In this document: positions 28,792 to 37,382 of the stretch, one piece after another
How the letters are laid out: every line of letters begins with the position of its first letter
How positions within the stretch are numbered: the stretch's first letter is position 1
Assembly: GCA_903871735.1 (NCBI GenBank)
Contig: CAIQHU010000095.1
Location: forward strand, 1 to 64,000
Source: an uncultured beta proteobacterium
Lineage (GTDB): Bacteria; Pseudomonadota; Gammaproteobacteria; Burkholderiales; Burkholderiaceae
Direction: 5' to 3'
Length of the DNA: 64,000 nt
Translations under genes and position numbers: made by a program
Notes under the pieces: generated by a model
What the model was told of the DNA's origin: nothing
The model's database searches: none
What the model saw: only the letters and a program-made list of their open reading frames with translations

Positions 28792-28813
28792 TAGACACAT
28801 TACAATGTGTCTA
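28792..28813. promoter_or_regulatory. Perfect 22-bp inverted repeat at the glnS start codon
   Basis: TAGACACATT and AATGTGTCTA are exact complements separated by AC. The last base is the A of the glnS ATG. It could act as an operator or form an RNA hairpin holding the start codon. No Shine-Dalgarno sequence is visible in front of glnS. Confidence 0.6.
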
Positions 28814-30594
28814 TGTCCAAGGAACTTAATAAACCATCAGAAACCTCGGCCAATGCCGAGGTTTCTAACTTTTTACGACAGATCATTGATGCAGATTGTG
28901 CTAATGGCACTTATCTTGACCGTCTTGATTTGAATCATCAACCACTACCACAGGTAATTACCCGCTTTCCGCCAGAGCCAAATGGCTACTTACATATTGG
29001 CCATGCTAAAAGTATTTGTCTTAACTTTGGACTGGCCAAAGACTATGCCAATCGGCCTGGTGGTGCTAGGTGTCATTTACGCTTTGATGACACAAATCCA
29101 AGTAAAGAAGAAACCGAGTATGTCAATAGCATCATTGATGCCGTGCACTGGCTGGGATTTGATTGGCAATCGAATGGCCAAGCATGTATGTTTTATGCGA
29201 GTGATTATTTTGATCAACTCTATGCTTTTGCCGAATTACTCATCCAACATAACCAAGCCTATGTAGATAGTCAAAGTGCTGATTTAATCCAAAAAAATCG
29301 CGGTAATTTCAACGAACTAGGTATTAATAGCCCTTTTAGAAATCGTTCCATCGACGAAAATTTAAGCCTATTTAGAGCAATGAAGGACGGACAATATGCT
29401 GACGGGGAGCATGTCTTACGACTTAAAATTGATATGTCTCACCCCAATCTAGTGCTGCGCGACCCAGTCATCTATCGGATCCGTCACGCCCATCACCACC
29501 GTACCGGAAATACTTGGTGTATTTATCCGCTATATGATTTCACCCATTGTATTTCTGATGCTCTCGAAAACATCACCCACTCATTGTGTACCTTGGAGTT
29601 TGAGAACAATCGTCCGCTTTACGAGTGGATCTTACACGCACTGAAAAATATCGGTGCACTCACAAATCCGCTTCCCCATCAATATGAATTTGCGCGCCTC
29701 AATTTAACCTACGCCATCACGAGTAAAAGAAAACTTTTAGAATTGGTTTCAGGAAAACACGTCGAGGGCTGGGATGACCCGCGTTTACCAACGATTGTTG
29801 GATTGCGTCGTCGCGGTTATACACCCCAAAGTCTCCAATTATTTTGCGATCGTATCGGTGTCTCTAAAGCGGATAGCTGGATTGATATGGGTGTTCTCGA
29901 GCAGGCTCTTCGGGATAATTTAGATCCCCAAGTAGAGCGGGTAATGGCAGTGCTAGAACCGCTCAAAATGATTATCGATAATTTTCAAGAGCAACCCGAA
30001 CCATGCTCAGCCCCAAAACATCCGCACCGGCCAGAACTAGGTCGAAGAGAATTTACTCTAACTAAAGAACTTTGGATTGAAAAAAGTGATTTTATGGTCG
30101 AGCCTGTCAAAGGTTTCTTTAGGCTGTATCCGCCCCAAAATGGCCAGGTAGGTAGTCGCGTTCGTTTAAGGTATGGTTTTGTGATTGAATGTACAAGCTT
30201 TGAGAAAGATGAGCAAGGATTAATTACTGCGGTTCATGTCAATTATTTTCCAGATAGCAAAAGCGGCACTCCAGGCTCTGATCAATATAAAGTAAAGGGT
30301 AATATTCACTGGGTAAGTGCTAGTAATGCGATAGCTGTAGAGATTCGTTTATATGACCGGCTGTTTAACGATGCAAATCCAACCGGCGCAGGTAAAGATT
30401 TTCTGAGTTGCATTAACCCCAACTCAAAATCGGTTATTACAGGCTATCTTGAACCAAGCTTGAAAAATATTTCAAAAGAACAGCGCTTTCAATTTGAACG
30501 CCACGGCTATTTCGTCGCTGATCGCACAGATCATCAACCAGAACAACCCGTCTTTAACTTAGCAGTTGGTCTCAAAGATCAGTGGAAAAAATAA
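28813..30594 (+). CDS. glnS: Glutaminyl-tRNA synthetase
   Basis: A class I synthetase of 593 residues that charges tRNA-Gln directly. The HIGH motif is PPEPNGYLHIGHAKSI, and the KMSKS equivalent is AITSKRKLLELV. The tRNA-binding beta barrels are present (VMAVLEPLKMIIDNF and onward). The C-terminus ends VGLKDQWKK. A GTG two codons upstream (28807) is in frame, but the ATG at 28813 is preferred. The initiation region lacks a clear ribosome-binding site and overlaps a perfect inverted repeat. Confidence 0.97.
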   Translation: MSKELNKPSETSANAEVSNFLRQIIDADCANGTYLDRLDLNHQPLPQVITRFPPEPNGYLHIGHAKSICLNFGLAKDYANRPGGARCHLRFDDTNPSKEETEYVNSIIDAVHWLGFDWQSNGQACMFYASDYFDQLYAFAELLIQHNQAYVDSQSADLIQKNRGNFNELGINSPFRNRSIDENLSLFRAMKDGQYADGEHVLRLKIDMSHPNLVLRDPVIYRIRHAHHHRTGNTWCIYPLYDFTHCISDALENITHSLCTLEFENNRPLYEWILHALKNIGALTNPLPHQYEFARLNLTYAITSKRKLLELVSGKHVEGWDDPRLPTIVGLRRRGYTPQSLQLFCDRIGVSKADSWIDMGVLEQALRDNLDPQVERVMAVLEPLKMIIDNFQEQPEPCSAPKHPHRPELGRREFTLTKELWIEKSDFMVEPVKGFFRLYPPQNGQVGSRVRLRYGFVIECTSFEKDEQGLITAVHVNYFPDSKSGTPGSDQYKVKGNIHWVSASNAIAVEIRLYDRLFNDANPTGAGKDFLSCINPNSKSVITGYLEPSLKNISKEQRFQFERHGYFVADRTDHQPEQPVFNLAVGLKDQWKK

Positions 30595-30626
30595 TCTAGG
30601 CTCATAAAAAATGATTTAATCGAGTT

Positions 30627-31535
30627 TTAAACGCTGGGAAAATTTGGATCTAGGGTTTTCAAAAAATCTCCGACTGTTGGGTATCGTAATTGACATCCTA
30701 TTTCCATTAAACGATCGTTCTTGATCCTTCTCGATTCCTCCATGAAACTAATCATCGCTGGGCTAACCCGTTCTTTTAACTCTGCAAAAGCAACCCTAGG
30801 CGGCAAAGGTAAGCCAAAATGATTTGCGACTAGGTCAAAATATTCGCCCATCTGCAATCGACTCGCGTCACACGCATGAATAATGCGTTGCGATACACCT
30901 CGGTATAAAGTAAGAATAACAATGCGCGCCAAATCATCGGCATGAATATGATTCGTAAAAACATCCTCGCTCGGATTTAAAGCTGGCGATCCATTCTTTA
31001 AACGCTCTATAGGAAGTCGATCAGCAGCATAAATGCCTGGCACCCTGAGAATAGTTACTCGCCCTTTGTGCGAAATAGCCCATGCTCTGAGTTGTTGCTC
31101 GGCACTGAGGCGCCGTTGACCGCGGGCACTCTTTGGATTCGGTGTCCTTATTTCAGTAACCAGATCACCTTGGCAATCACCATACACCCCTGTGGTACTA
31201 ATATAGATTAAATGTCTTGCTTGTTGACCCTGACCAAGGACCTGTAAAAGGGCTTTTGTCCTCAAATCAACCGCGCCAAAATTATTGGGAGGGGCTAAAT
31301 GAATGACCGATGGCGCTAAATGAATTAATCGGCTTAACGTTGATGGTTGGTCTAAATTGCCGTAAATAGGTACAACGCCTTGGCTACGAAAATAAGCCAT
31401 TTTCTCTTTCTGGCTCGTTAAAACAAAAACTCGATGAGTTTTGACTAAAATAGGCAACATACGCATGCCAACATCACCACAACCAATAATCAGCAATCTT
31501 GGCTTACGAAATATGGTTCGTCTAAATAGGGTCAT
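30627..31535 (-). CDS. NAD(P)-dependent epimerase/dehydratase-like protein (atypical SDR)
   Basis: A 302-residue Rossmann-fold protein. It starts with RLLIIGCGDVGMRML, an atypical SDR dinucleotide-binding loop, followed by ISTTGVYGDCQG, where a Tyr takes the position of the SDR catalytic residue. GIYAADRLP and VFTNHIHADDLARI are typical of the YeeZ-like/nucleoside-diphosphate-sugar epimerase group. The substrate is unknown. It is convergent with glnS, 32 bases apart, and divergent from the reductase gene at 31571. Confidence 0.82.
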   Translation of the reverse strand: MTLFRRTIFRKPRLLIIGCGDVGMRMLPILVKTHRVFVLTSQKEKMAYFRSQGVVPIYGNLDQPSTLSRLIHLAPSVIHLAPPNNFGAVDLRTKALLQVLGQGQQARHLIYISTTGVYGDCQGDLVTEIRTPNPKSARGQRRLSAEQQLRAWAISHKGRVTILRVPGIYAADRLPIERLKNGSPALNPSEDVFTNHIHADDLARIVILTLYRGVSQRIIHACDASRLQMGEYFDLVANHFGLPLPPRVAFAELKERVSPAMISFMEESRRIKNDRLMEIGCQLRYPTVGDFLKTLDPNFPSV

Positions 31536-31570
31536 ACGTTAAATAGTAATCGTTTTTGAAAGGAAGTATT

Positions 31571-32617
31571 TTGGAAGCAAATCGTGTCGTTGCAATTACC
31601 CTTCAAACCAGTGGTAAATCGTTTGAAGTTAACCCAGATGAGTCTATTCTAGATGCCGCATTACGACAAAGCATTATTCTAGCCTACGGCTGTAAAAATG
31701 GCGCTTGTGGTTCGTGTAAGGCCAAAGTGCTCAGCGGCGAATATATGATGGGCCCCCATAATGCCTCAACCCTTACAGATGATGAAAGGGCAAGAAATAT
31801 CGCTCTACTGTGCTGCACCTTTGCTAAAACAGATTGCACAGTCTCAGCCAGAGAAATCGAATCTGATGGACAATTCCCCATCAAAAAAGTTCCCTGTCGC
31901 GTTGCAAAAATGACGCAAGCAAGTCATGATGTGATGATCTTACAACTACAACTTCCGTCGACCGAGCGTTTTAGCTTTTTAGCTGGTCAATATATTGAGT
32001 TTTTACTAAAAGATGGTAAACGGCGAGCGTATTCTATTGCCAGTGCCCCCCACCAAGAGGGCCCAATCGAACTGCATCTGCGCCACCTTCCTGGCGGACG
32101 CTTCACAGATCATGTTTTTGGAGTTAACCCATCACTCCTAATGAAAGAGAAGGATATACTGCGTTTTGAGGGCCCTATGGGGAGTTTTTTCTTAAGAGAG
32201 GACTCGCTTAAGCCAATTATTTTCATTGCATCAGGTACGGGTTTTGCGCCAATTAAGGCGATTATTGAGGATGCCGTGCATCGCAACATCCACCGACCAA
32301 TGACGCTCTATTGGGGTGGGCGTAGACCAACCGATCTGTATCAAGAGGATTTGATCCGTGCTTGGGTTAAAACTATCCCTCAATTTCAATATATACCAGT
32401 TATTTCAGATGGCCTACCTGAGGATCATTGGCAGGGTCGCACAGGTTTTGTCCATCAAGCGGCAATGCAAGATTTTCCAGATATGAGTAACCATCAGATC
32501 TATGCCTGCGGCGCACCGATTGTTGTTTCGAGCGCCCAAAAAGATTTTATTTCATTGTGTAAACTATCGGAGGAGGAGTTCTATGCTGATGCCTTTACCT
32601 CCGAGGCAGATTTATAA
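31571..32617 (+). CDS. Plant-type ferredoxin/NAD(P)H oxidoreductase
   Basis: A 348-residue electron-transfer flavoprotein. The N-terminal [2Fe-2S] ferredoxin domain has CKNGACGSCKAKVLSGEY and a fourth cysteine in LLCCTF. The FAD domain has RAYSIASAP and the NAD(P) domain has ASGTGFAPIKAI. Such proteins are often labelled CDP-6-deoxy-glucoseen reductase (AscD/RfbI-like) in this group, but the fold equally fits the reductase of a Rieske oxygenase or methane-monooxygenase-like system. The start is most likely TTG at 31571, with AAGGAAG a few bases upstream. An alternative TTG lies at 31556. No partner gene is adjacent. Confidence 0.85.
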   Translation: MEANRVVAITLQTSGKSFEVNPDESILDAALRQSIILAYGCKNGACGSCKAKVLSGEYMMGPHNASTLTDDERARNIALLCCTFAKTDCTVSAREIESDGQFPIKKVPCRVAKMTQASHDVMILQLQLPSTERFSFLAGQYIEFLLKDGKRRAYSIASAPHQEGPIELHLRHLPGGRFTDHVFGVNPSLLMKEKDILRFEGPMGSFFLREDSLKPIIFIASGTGFAPIKAIIEDAVHRNIHRPMTLYWGGRRPTDLYQEDLIRAWVKTIPQFQYIPVISDGLPEDHWQGRTGFVHQAAMQDFPDMSNHQIYACGAPIVVSSAQKDFISLCKLSEEEFYADAFTSEADL

Positions 32618-32678
32618 AATTTGCTTGTCATCTTAAAAAATTAAAATACTCTTTATTGACCCTTTTGTAGGTAACCCT

Positions 32679-33857
32679 ATGCACGATACGCACTCTATTA
32701 TGTTTATTACTAAAAGACCAGATATTGAGATGGTCAGCGGGGAGGGTTCTTGGCTAACCGATCATGAAGGTAAACAGTATCTGGATTTTGTGCAAGGATG
32801 GGCGGTAAATTGTTTGGGGCACAGTAACCCAGGAATCATCTCGGCTCTAGAAACACAGGCGCGAAAAGTCATCAATCCTAGCCCAGCCTTTTACAACCAA
32901 CCGATGATCGAACTAGCTGATCTGCTCACCAAGCATAGCTGCTTTGATAAAGTTTTTTTTGCAAATAGCGGTGCTGAAGCAAACGAGGGCGCAATTAAAC
33001 TCGCTAGAAAATGGGGAAAAATTCATAAAGATCACGCTTTTGAGATTATTACCTTTGACCATAGCTTTCATGGCCGCACTATCGCTACAATGAGCGCCTC
33101 TGGCAAACCCGGTTGGGACACAATGTACGCTCCACAAATTCCTGGTTTTCCAAAAGCAGATTTAAATGATCTAGACTCGGTCGAGCGCCTTATTAATCCA
33201 AAAACCGTGGCTATTATGCTTGAGCCAGTCCAAGGAGAGGGTGGCGTTATTCCAGCCACACCAGAGTTCATGCAGGCACTGCGCGCTTTAACGAAAAAGC
33301 ATGGTATTTTACTCATTGTTGATGAAGTACAGGCAGGTTGTGGGCGAACTGGTAAACTTTTTGCCCACCAACTCAGTCATATTGAGCCAGATATTATGAC
33401 CCTAGGAAAAGGTATCGGTGGGGGCGTTCCACTAGCAGCACTTCTATGCACCGATGCGGTGGCTTGCTTTGAACCGGGTGATCAAGGTGGCACCTATAAT
33501 GGCAATCCCCTCATGTGCGCAGTTGGTGTCAGCGTCATCCAACAACTCACTGCACCTGGCTTTTTGGATGAGGTCATTGCCAAAGGTGCGTATTTAAAGT
33601 CGCGATTACTAGAAACGTCTGCTGAATTCGGTTTAGATGGTGAACGGGGGGAAGGCTTACTTCGGGCACTCAAACTCGGCCGTGATATTGCCAACGAACT
33701 CGTAGAAGAGGCTCGAATCATGGCACCCATCGGCTTAATTATTAACGCGCCTCGTCCGAATTTATTGCGATTTATGCCAGCACTAACCGTAAGCCGATCT
33801 GAAATTGATCAAATGCTTGTAATGCTTAAACAATTATTGCGTCACTCACCCAAATAA
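32679..33857 (+). CDS. argD: Acetylornithine aminotransferase-family protein
   Basis: A PLP-dependent class III aminotransferase of 392 residues. NSGAEANEGAIKLARKW binds the cofactor phosphate, VDEVQAGCGRTGKLFA carries the PLP aspartate, and TLGKGIGGGVPLAA holds the Schiff-base lysine. The length and the C-terminal PNLLRFMPALTV fit ArgD, which makes N-acetylornithine in arginine synthesis and may also serve in lysine synthesis as DapC. It is not linked to argF-argG, which lie 23 kb away. Its last 16 bases overlap the 3' end of livF on the other strand. Confidence 0.9.
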   Translation: MHDTHSIMFITKRPDIEMVSGEGSWLTDHEGKQYLDFVQGWAVNCLGHSNPGIISALETQARKVINPSPAFYNQPMIELADLLTKHSCFDKVFFANSGAEANEGAIKLARKWGKIHKDHAFEIITFDHSFHGRTIATMSASGKPGWDTMYAPQIPGFPKADLNDLDSVERLINPKTVAIMLEPVQGEGGVIPATPEFMQALRALTKKHGILLIVDEVQAGCGRTGKLFAHQLSHIEPDIMTLGKGIGGGVPLAALLCTDAVACFEPGDQGGTYNGNPLMCAVGVSVIQQLTAPGFLDEVIAKGAYLKSRLLETSAEFGLDGERGEGLLRALKLGRDIANELVEEARIMAPIGLIINAPRPNLLRFMPALTVSRSEIDQMLVMLKQLLRHSPK

Positions 33858-34537
33858 GCTTTGCTAATGCGTGGATCATGCAGTAATTCTTCACCCGTCC
33901 CCGCAATGGTAATTAAGCCACTCTCCATCACATAGGCACGATCTGCAATTGATAAAGCCCTTTGAGCATTTTGCTCAACTAATAAAATTGTCATCCCCTG
34001 TTTAGCAATTTGCTCTATCACTTGAAAAACTGTTTCAACCATCATCGGAGATAAACCCATCGATGGCTCATCTAAGAGTAATAATGAAGGCTTGCCCATG
34101 ATCGCCCTAGCCATCGCCACCATCTGTTGCTCACCGCCTGATAAAGTGCCCGCTAACTGATGTAATCGTTCTTTGAGGCGCGGAAAATACGCAAAAATTT
34201 GCTCCAAATCCTCTCTGATGTCATCCATCCTTAAATAAGCACCCATTTGTAGATTTTCCAGAACGGTCATACCTGCAAAAACTCCTCGCCCCTCTGGGAC
34301 GAGCGCTAAACCCCGAGCTAATAACTCCTCAGGTCGGCCACAAATTCGCCAAGCCTGCAAATGAATCTCTCCATGAGTAGGTATGATTAATCCAGCAATA
34401 GCCTTGAGTGTGGTCGACTTACCAGCACCATTCGAACCAATTAAACAAACTAGCTCCCCTTGATGAACTTCTAAGTTCAGGCCTTTGACTGCACAAATAT
34501 TGCCATAAGCAACTTGAAGTTCTTTAATCCTGAGCAT
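33842..34537 (-). CDS. livF: Branched-chain amino acid ABC transporter ATP-binding protein LivF
   Basis: A 231-residue ABC ATPase. Walker A is GSNGAGKSTT, the signature is LSGGEQQM, Walker B is LLLLDEPSMGL and the H-loop is VEQNAQRAL. It is the last gene of the livJ-livH-livM-livG-livF series on the minus strand, separated from livG by 3 bases. LivF and LivG would form the ATPase heterodimer driving uptake through LivH-LivM. Its 3' end overlaps that of the convergent argD. Confidence 0.95.
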   Translation of the reverse strand: MLRIKELQVAYGNICAVKGLNLEVHQGELVCLIGSNGAGKSTTLKAIAGLIIPTHGEIHLQAWRICGRPEELLARGLALVPEGRGVFAGMTVLENLQMGAYLRMDDIREDLEQIFAYFPRLKERLHQLAGTLSGGEQQMVAMARAIMGKPSLLLLDEPSMGLSPMMVETVFQVIEQIAKQGMTILLVEQNAQRALSIADRAYVMESGLITIAGTGEELLHDPRISKAYLGE

Positions 34538-34540
34538 CTC

Positions 34541-35314
34541 TTAGCCGACTGATCCTAAATAAGCAGTAATTACTAATGGGTTTCTACGAACATCTTCAGG
34601 CGCACCGGTGGCAATAACTCGGCCATTATCTAAGACAGTAATTACATCACACAACCCCATGACTAAGCCAACGTCATGCTCGATCATCAAAATACTAGTG
34701 CCGTCTTGCCTGATGCGTTCTAAAAGAACTTTTAACTCTCTTTTTTCCGTTTGATTCATGCCAGCAGCTGGTTCATCTAAGGCGAGTAACTTTGGGCTAG
34801 TTGCAAGTGCTCTAGCAATCTCTAAGCGACGCTGATCACCATATGACAAATTTTTTGCTAACTGACTAGACTCTTTAGCAATACCCACATATTGTAATAA
34901 CCGCTCAGCCTCAACTGATATAGCCTTTTCCTCTGCACGTTCAGCCCTCGTATGAAACGCCGCAGCCCAGAAACCTGCTTTCGTTCGAATGTGCCGTCCA
35001 ATCATGACATTTTCTAAGGCTGTCATCTCTTTAAATAAACGAATATTCTGAAAAGTTCTAGCAATACCCGCTTGTACTACTTGATCTACCGCACCTGGAT
35101 TATAAGTTTGCCCCGCTAATTCAAATACTCCACCATCAGGGGTATATAAGCCTGTCATTACATTAAAAAAGGTGGTCTTACCCGCACCATTCGGGCCAAT
35201 TAAACCAACAATTTGACCTCGCAGCACCTCCAGATGAGCCTGCTCTAGCGCCTGCAATCCTCCAAAATGCTTCACTACTCCCCGAATTCGTAATAACGGT
35301 GTTTCTGAGTTCAT
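34541..35314 (-). CDS. livG: Branched-chain amino acid ABC transporter ATP-binding protein LivG
   Basis: A 257-residue ABC ATPase. Walker A is GPNGAGKTTFFN, the LivG-type signature is LSYGDQRRLEIARAL, Walker B is LLALDEPAAGMN and the H-loop is IEHDVGLVMG. The C-terminal extension ending VITAYLGS is characteristic of LivG. The ATG at 35314 lies 2 bases beyond the livM stop. A GTG at 35335 inside livM is less likely. Confidence 0.95.
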   Translation of the reverse strand: MNSETPLLRIRGVVKHFGGLQALEQAHLEVLRGQIVGLIGPNGAGKTTFFNVMTGLYTPDGGVFELAGQTYNPGAVDQVVQAGIARTFQNIRLFKEMTALENVMIGRHIRTKAGFWAAAFHTRAERAEEKAISVEAERLLQYVGIAKESSQLAKNLSYGDQRRLEIARALATSPKLLALDEPAAGMNQTEKRELKVLLERIRQDGTSILMIEHDVGLVMGLCDVITVLDNGRVIATGAPEDVRRNPLVITAYLGSVG

Positions 35315-35316
35315 GC

Positions 35317-36411
35317 TTAGGCCACTTTTGGCCATAAGCCTTTGGGTTTATATCGGACAACTAGAACCAGCGCGGTACCGTACAGGAGTTGCCGAATGAT
35401 TTCTGAGTCCAAGAGCACTTGGCCAAATAAAAGCCTTTGCAAGGGCTCTAAGGTGGCTCTTAAAAACTCTGGAAACGCCGCAAGCAAAATAGCTCCTAAA
35501 ATGACGCCCGGTATATGGCCCATACCACCTAACACAACCATGGCCAAAACTACAATTGACTCAGACAAAGAAAAGGACTCTGGTGATATAAATCCCTGGA
35601 AGGAAGCAAATAAAGCGCCTGAGATGCCGCCAAATGATGCGCCGATGGCAAATGCAAGTAACTTTAAATTGCGGGTATTTAGCCCCATCGCTTGAGCAGC
35701 AATTTCATCTTCTCGAATTGCTACCCAAGCTCTACCAATCCTCGAATCCTGAATACGTAAACTAACAATCATGACCGCAATCACTAAAATTAAAAATAAG
35801 TAATAATAAAAAATGACAGATGGAATCGTTACTCCCCATAGTTGGAAAGACTTCCCAAAAGAGAATGACCCCATGGCAATAGCGTCAATATTATTTATTC
35901 CCTTAGGACCGTTCGTGATATTCAAAGGACGATCCAAATTATTTAAAAAAATTCGGATAATTTCACCAAATCCCAAAGTGACAATGGCTAAATAATCCCC
36001 CCGCAACTTCAATGTGGGTGCGCCAAGTAAGATCCCAAAAAAAGCTGCTACGAGTGCGGCTATTGGCAGGATAATCCAATAACTTGTATGCACCCCTCCA
36101 GGAAATATTGCCGAAATAGTACTAAAAGAATTTGCTAAATGAGGCGATGCTAATAAACCTGCAGCATAGGCACCTACAGCATAAAACGCAATATATCCAA
36201 GATCTAGTAAGCCTGCAAAACCAACCACAATATTCAGTCCCAAGGCCAAGAAAACATAAAGCAAGGCAAAATCAAGTACACGTACCCAATAATTACCTCC
36301 TGTGAAAACACATACCCATGGGGCAAGACAAAGCACCCCAACTAGAATAAAAAGCCAATATCTTTTTGAAAGTTGAGGTGACGGGTAACGCATACTATTG
36401 AGGAAATCCAT
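35317..36411 (-). CDS. livM: Branched-chain amino acid ABC transporter permease LivM
   Basis: A 364-residue inner-membrane permease with about ten hydrophobic segments. The family hallmarks are LNIVVGFAGLLDLGYIAFYA near residue 60, TLKLRGDYLAIVTLGFGEI, and the ABC-interaction loop RAWVAIREDEIAAQAMGL. It begins directly after the livH stop with no intervening base. A second ATG (codon 7) may be the true start. Confidence 0.95.
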   Translation of the reverse strand: MDFLNSMRYPSPQLSKRYWLFILVGVLCLAPWVCVFTGGNYWVRVLDFALLYVFLALGLNIVVGFAGLLDLGYIAFYAVGAYAAGLLASPHLANSFSTISAIFPGGVHTSYWIILPIAALVAAFFGILLGAPTLKLRGDYLAIVTLGFGEIIRIFLNNLDRPLNITNGPKGINNIDAIAMGSFSFGKSFQLWGVTIPSVIFYYYLFLILVIAVMIVSLRIQDSRIGRAWVAIREDEIAAQAMGLNTRNLKLLAFAIGASFGGISGALFASFQGFISPESFSLSESIVVLAMVVLGGMGHIPGVILGAILLAAFPEFLRATLEPLQRLLFGQVLLDSEIIRQLLYGTALVLVVRYKPKGLWPKVA

Positions 36412-37347
36412 CTATGCTCGATCCCTCAGTTTTTCTCCTAAAATTCCCGAAGGTCGAAATACGAGCACCAGGATTAAGACCAAAAATGCAAAAATATCTT
36501 GATAATTTGAGCCGAAGATTCCGCCAGACAGAGTTCCAATGTATCCCGCACCTAAGGCTTCTATTAACCCCAGCAAAAGCCCGCCTAACATCGCCCCTGG
36601 AATATTGCCAATACCCCCTAAAACTGCCGCTGTAAAAGCCTTTAATCCGGGCATAAACCCCATATAAAAATGCGCTGAGCCGTAATTAGAAGCAATCATG
36701 ACCCCGGCAAGAGCAGCTAAAGTTCCCCCCAGAATAAAGGTATACGAAATGACCCGAGTCGTATTCACACCCATCAGTCCTGCAACTTGAGGATTCTCGG
36801 CGGTTGCCCGGATGGCCCGACCGAAACGCGTTTTCTTGACTAAAAACAGTAATGCAACCATGACGATGAGGGCTGTTAGCATAATAATTAACTCTTTCAC
36901 GGTCACTAGTGCCCCAGTTCCAAAAATTGCCAGTGAGTGCTCAGGTAATAATTGCGGAAAATTCAGCGGAGTTCTCCCCCAAATGATCATCGCAATCGTT
37001 TGTAACAAAATAGACATGCCAATCGCTGAGATCAATGGCACTAGACGAGGAGCATTGCGCAGAGGACGGTAGGCCATCTTTTCAATATAAAAACTCAGGA
37101 CTGCACATCCAGACATGGCAACTAATAAAGCCGCAACTAAAATAAGCCATACAGGTATTGTTGGGAAAAAAGCCAATAGGTTTTTAATGACAACCAGGGC
37201 TATTAGCGCTCCAAACATCAAAACTTCGCCATGCGCAAAATTAATGATGCCTAAAACCCCGTATACCATCGTATAGCCCAGTGCTATTAAAGCGTAAATG
37301 CTTCCAAGGACAAGGCCGTTGAGAATTTGTTGTAAGAAAATATCCAT
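36412..37347 (-). CDS. livH: Branched-chain amino acid ABC transporter permease LivH
   Basis: A 311-residue permease with about eight membrane segments. It opens with QQILNGLVLGSIYALIALGY and YGVLGIINFAHGEVLM, the standard LivH N-terminus. GRAIRATAENPQVAGLMGVN is the ATPase-contact loop. The ATG at 37347 is used; a TTG four codons upstream (37359) is also open. It follows the binding-protein gene by about 35 bases. Confidence 0.95.
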   Translation of the reverse strand: MDIFLQQILNGLVLGSIYALIALGYTMVYGVLGIINFAHGEVLMFGALIALVVIKNLLAFFPTIPVWLILVAALLVAMSGCAVLSFYIEKMAYRPLRNAPRLVPLISAIGMSILLQTIAMIIWGRTPLNFPQLLPEHSLAIFGTGALVTVKELIIMLTALIVMVALLFLVKKTRFGRAIRATAENPQVAGLMGVNTTRVISYTFILGGTLAALAGVMIASNYGSAHFYMGFMPGLKAFTAAVLGGIGNIPGAMLGGLLLGLIEALGAGYIGTLSGGIFGSNYQDIFAFLVLILVLVFRPSGILGEKLRDRA

Positions 37348-37382
37348 AGAAAACGGCAAACTTTCATCTGCCGTATTCAGAT

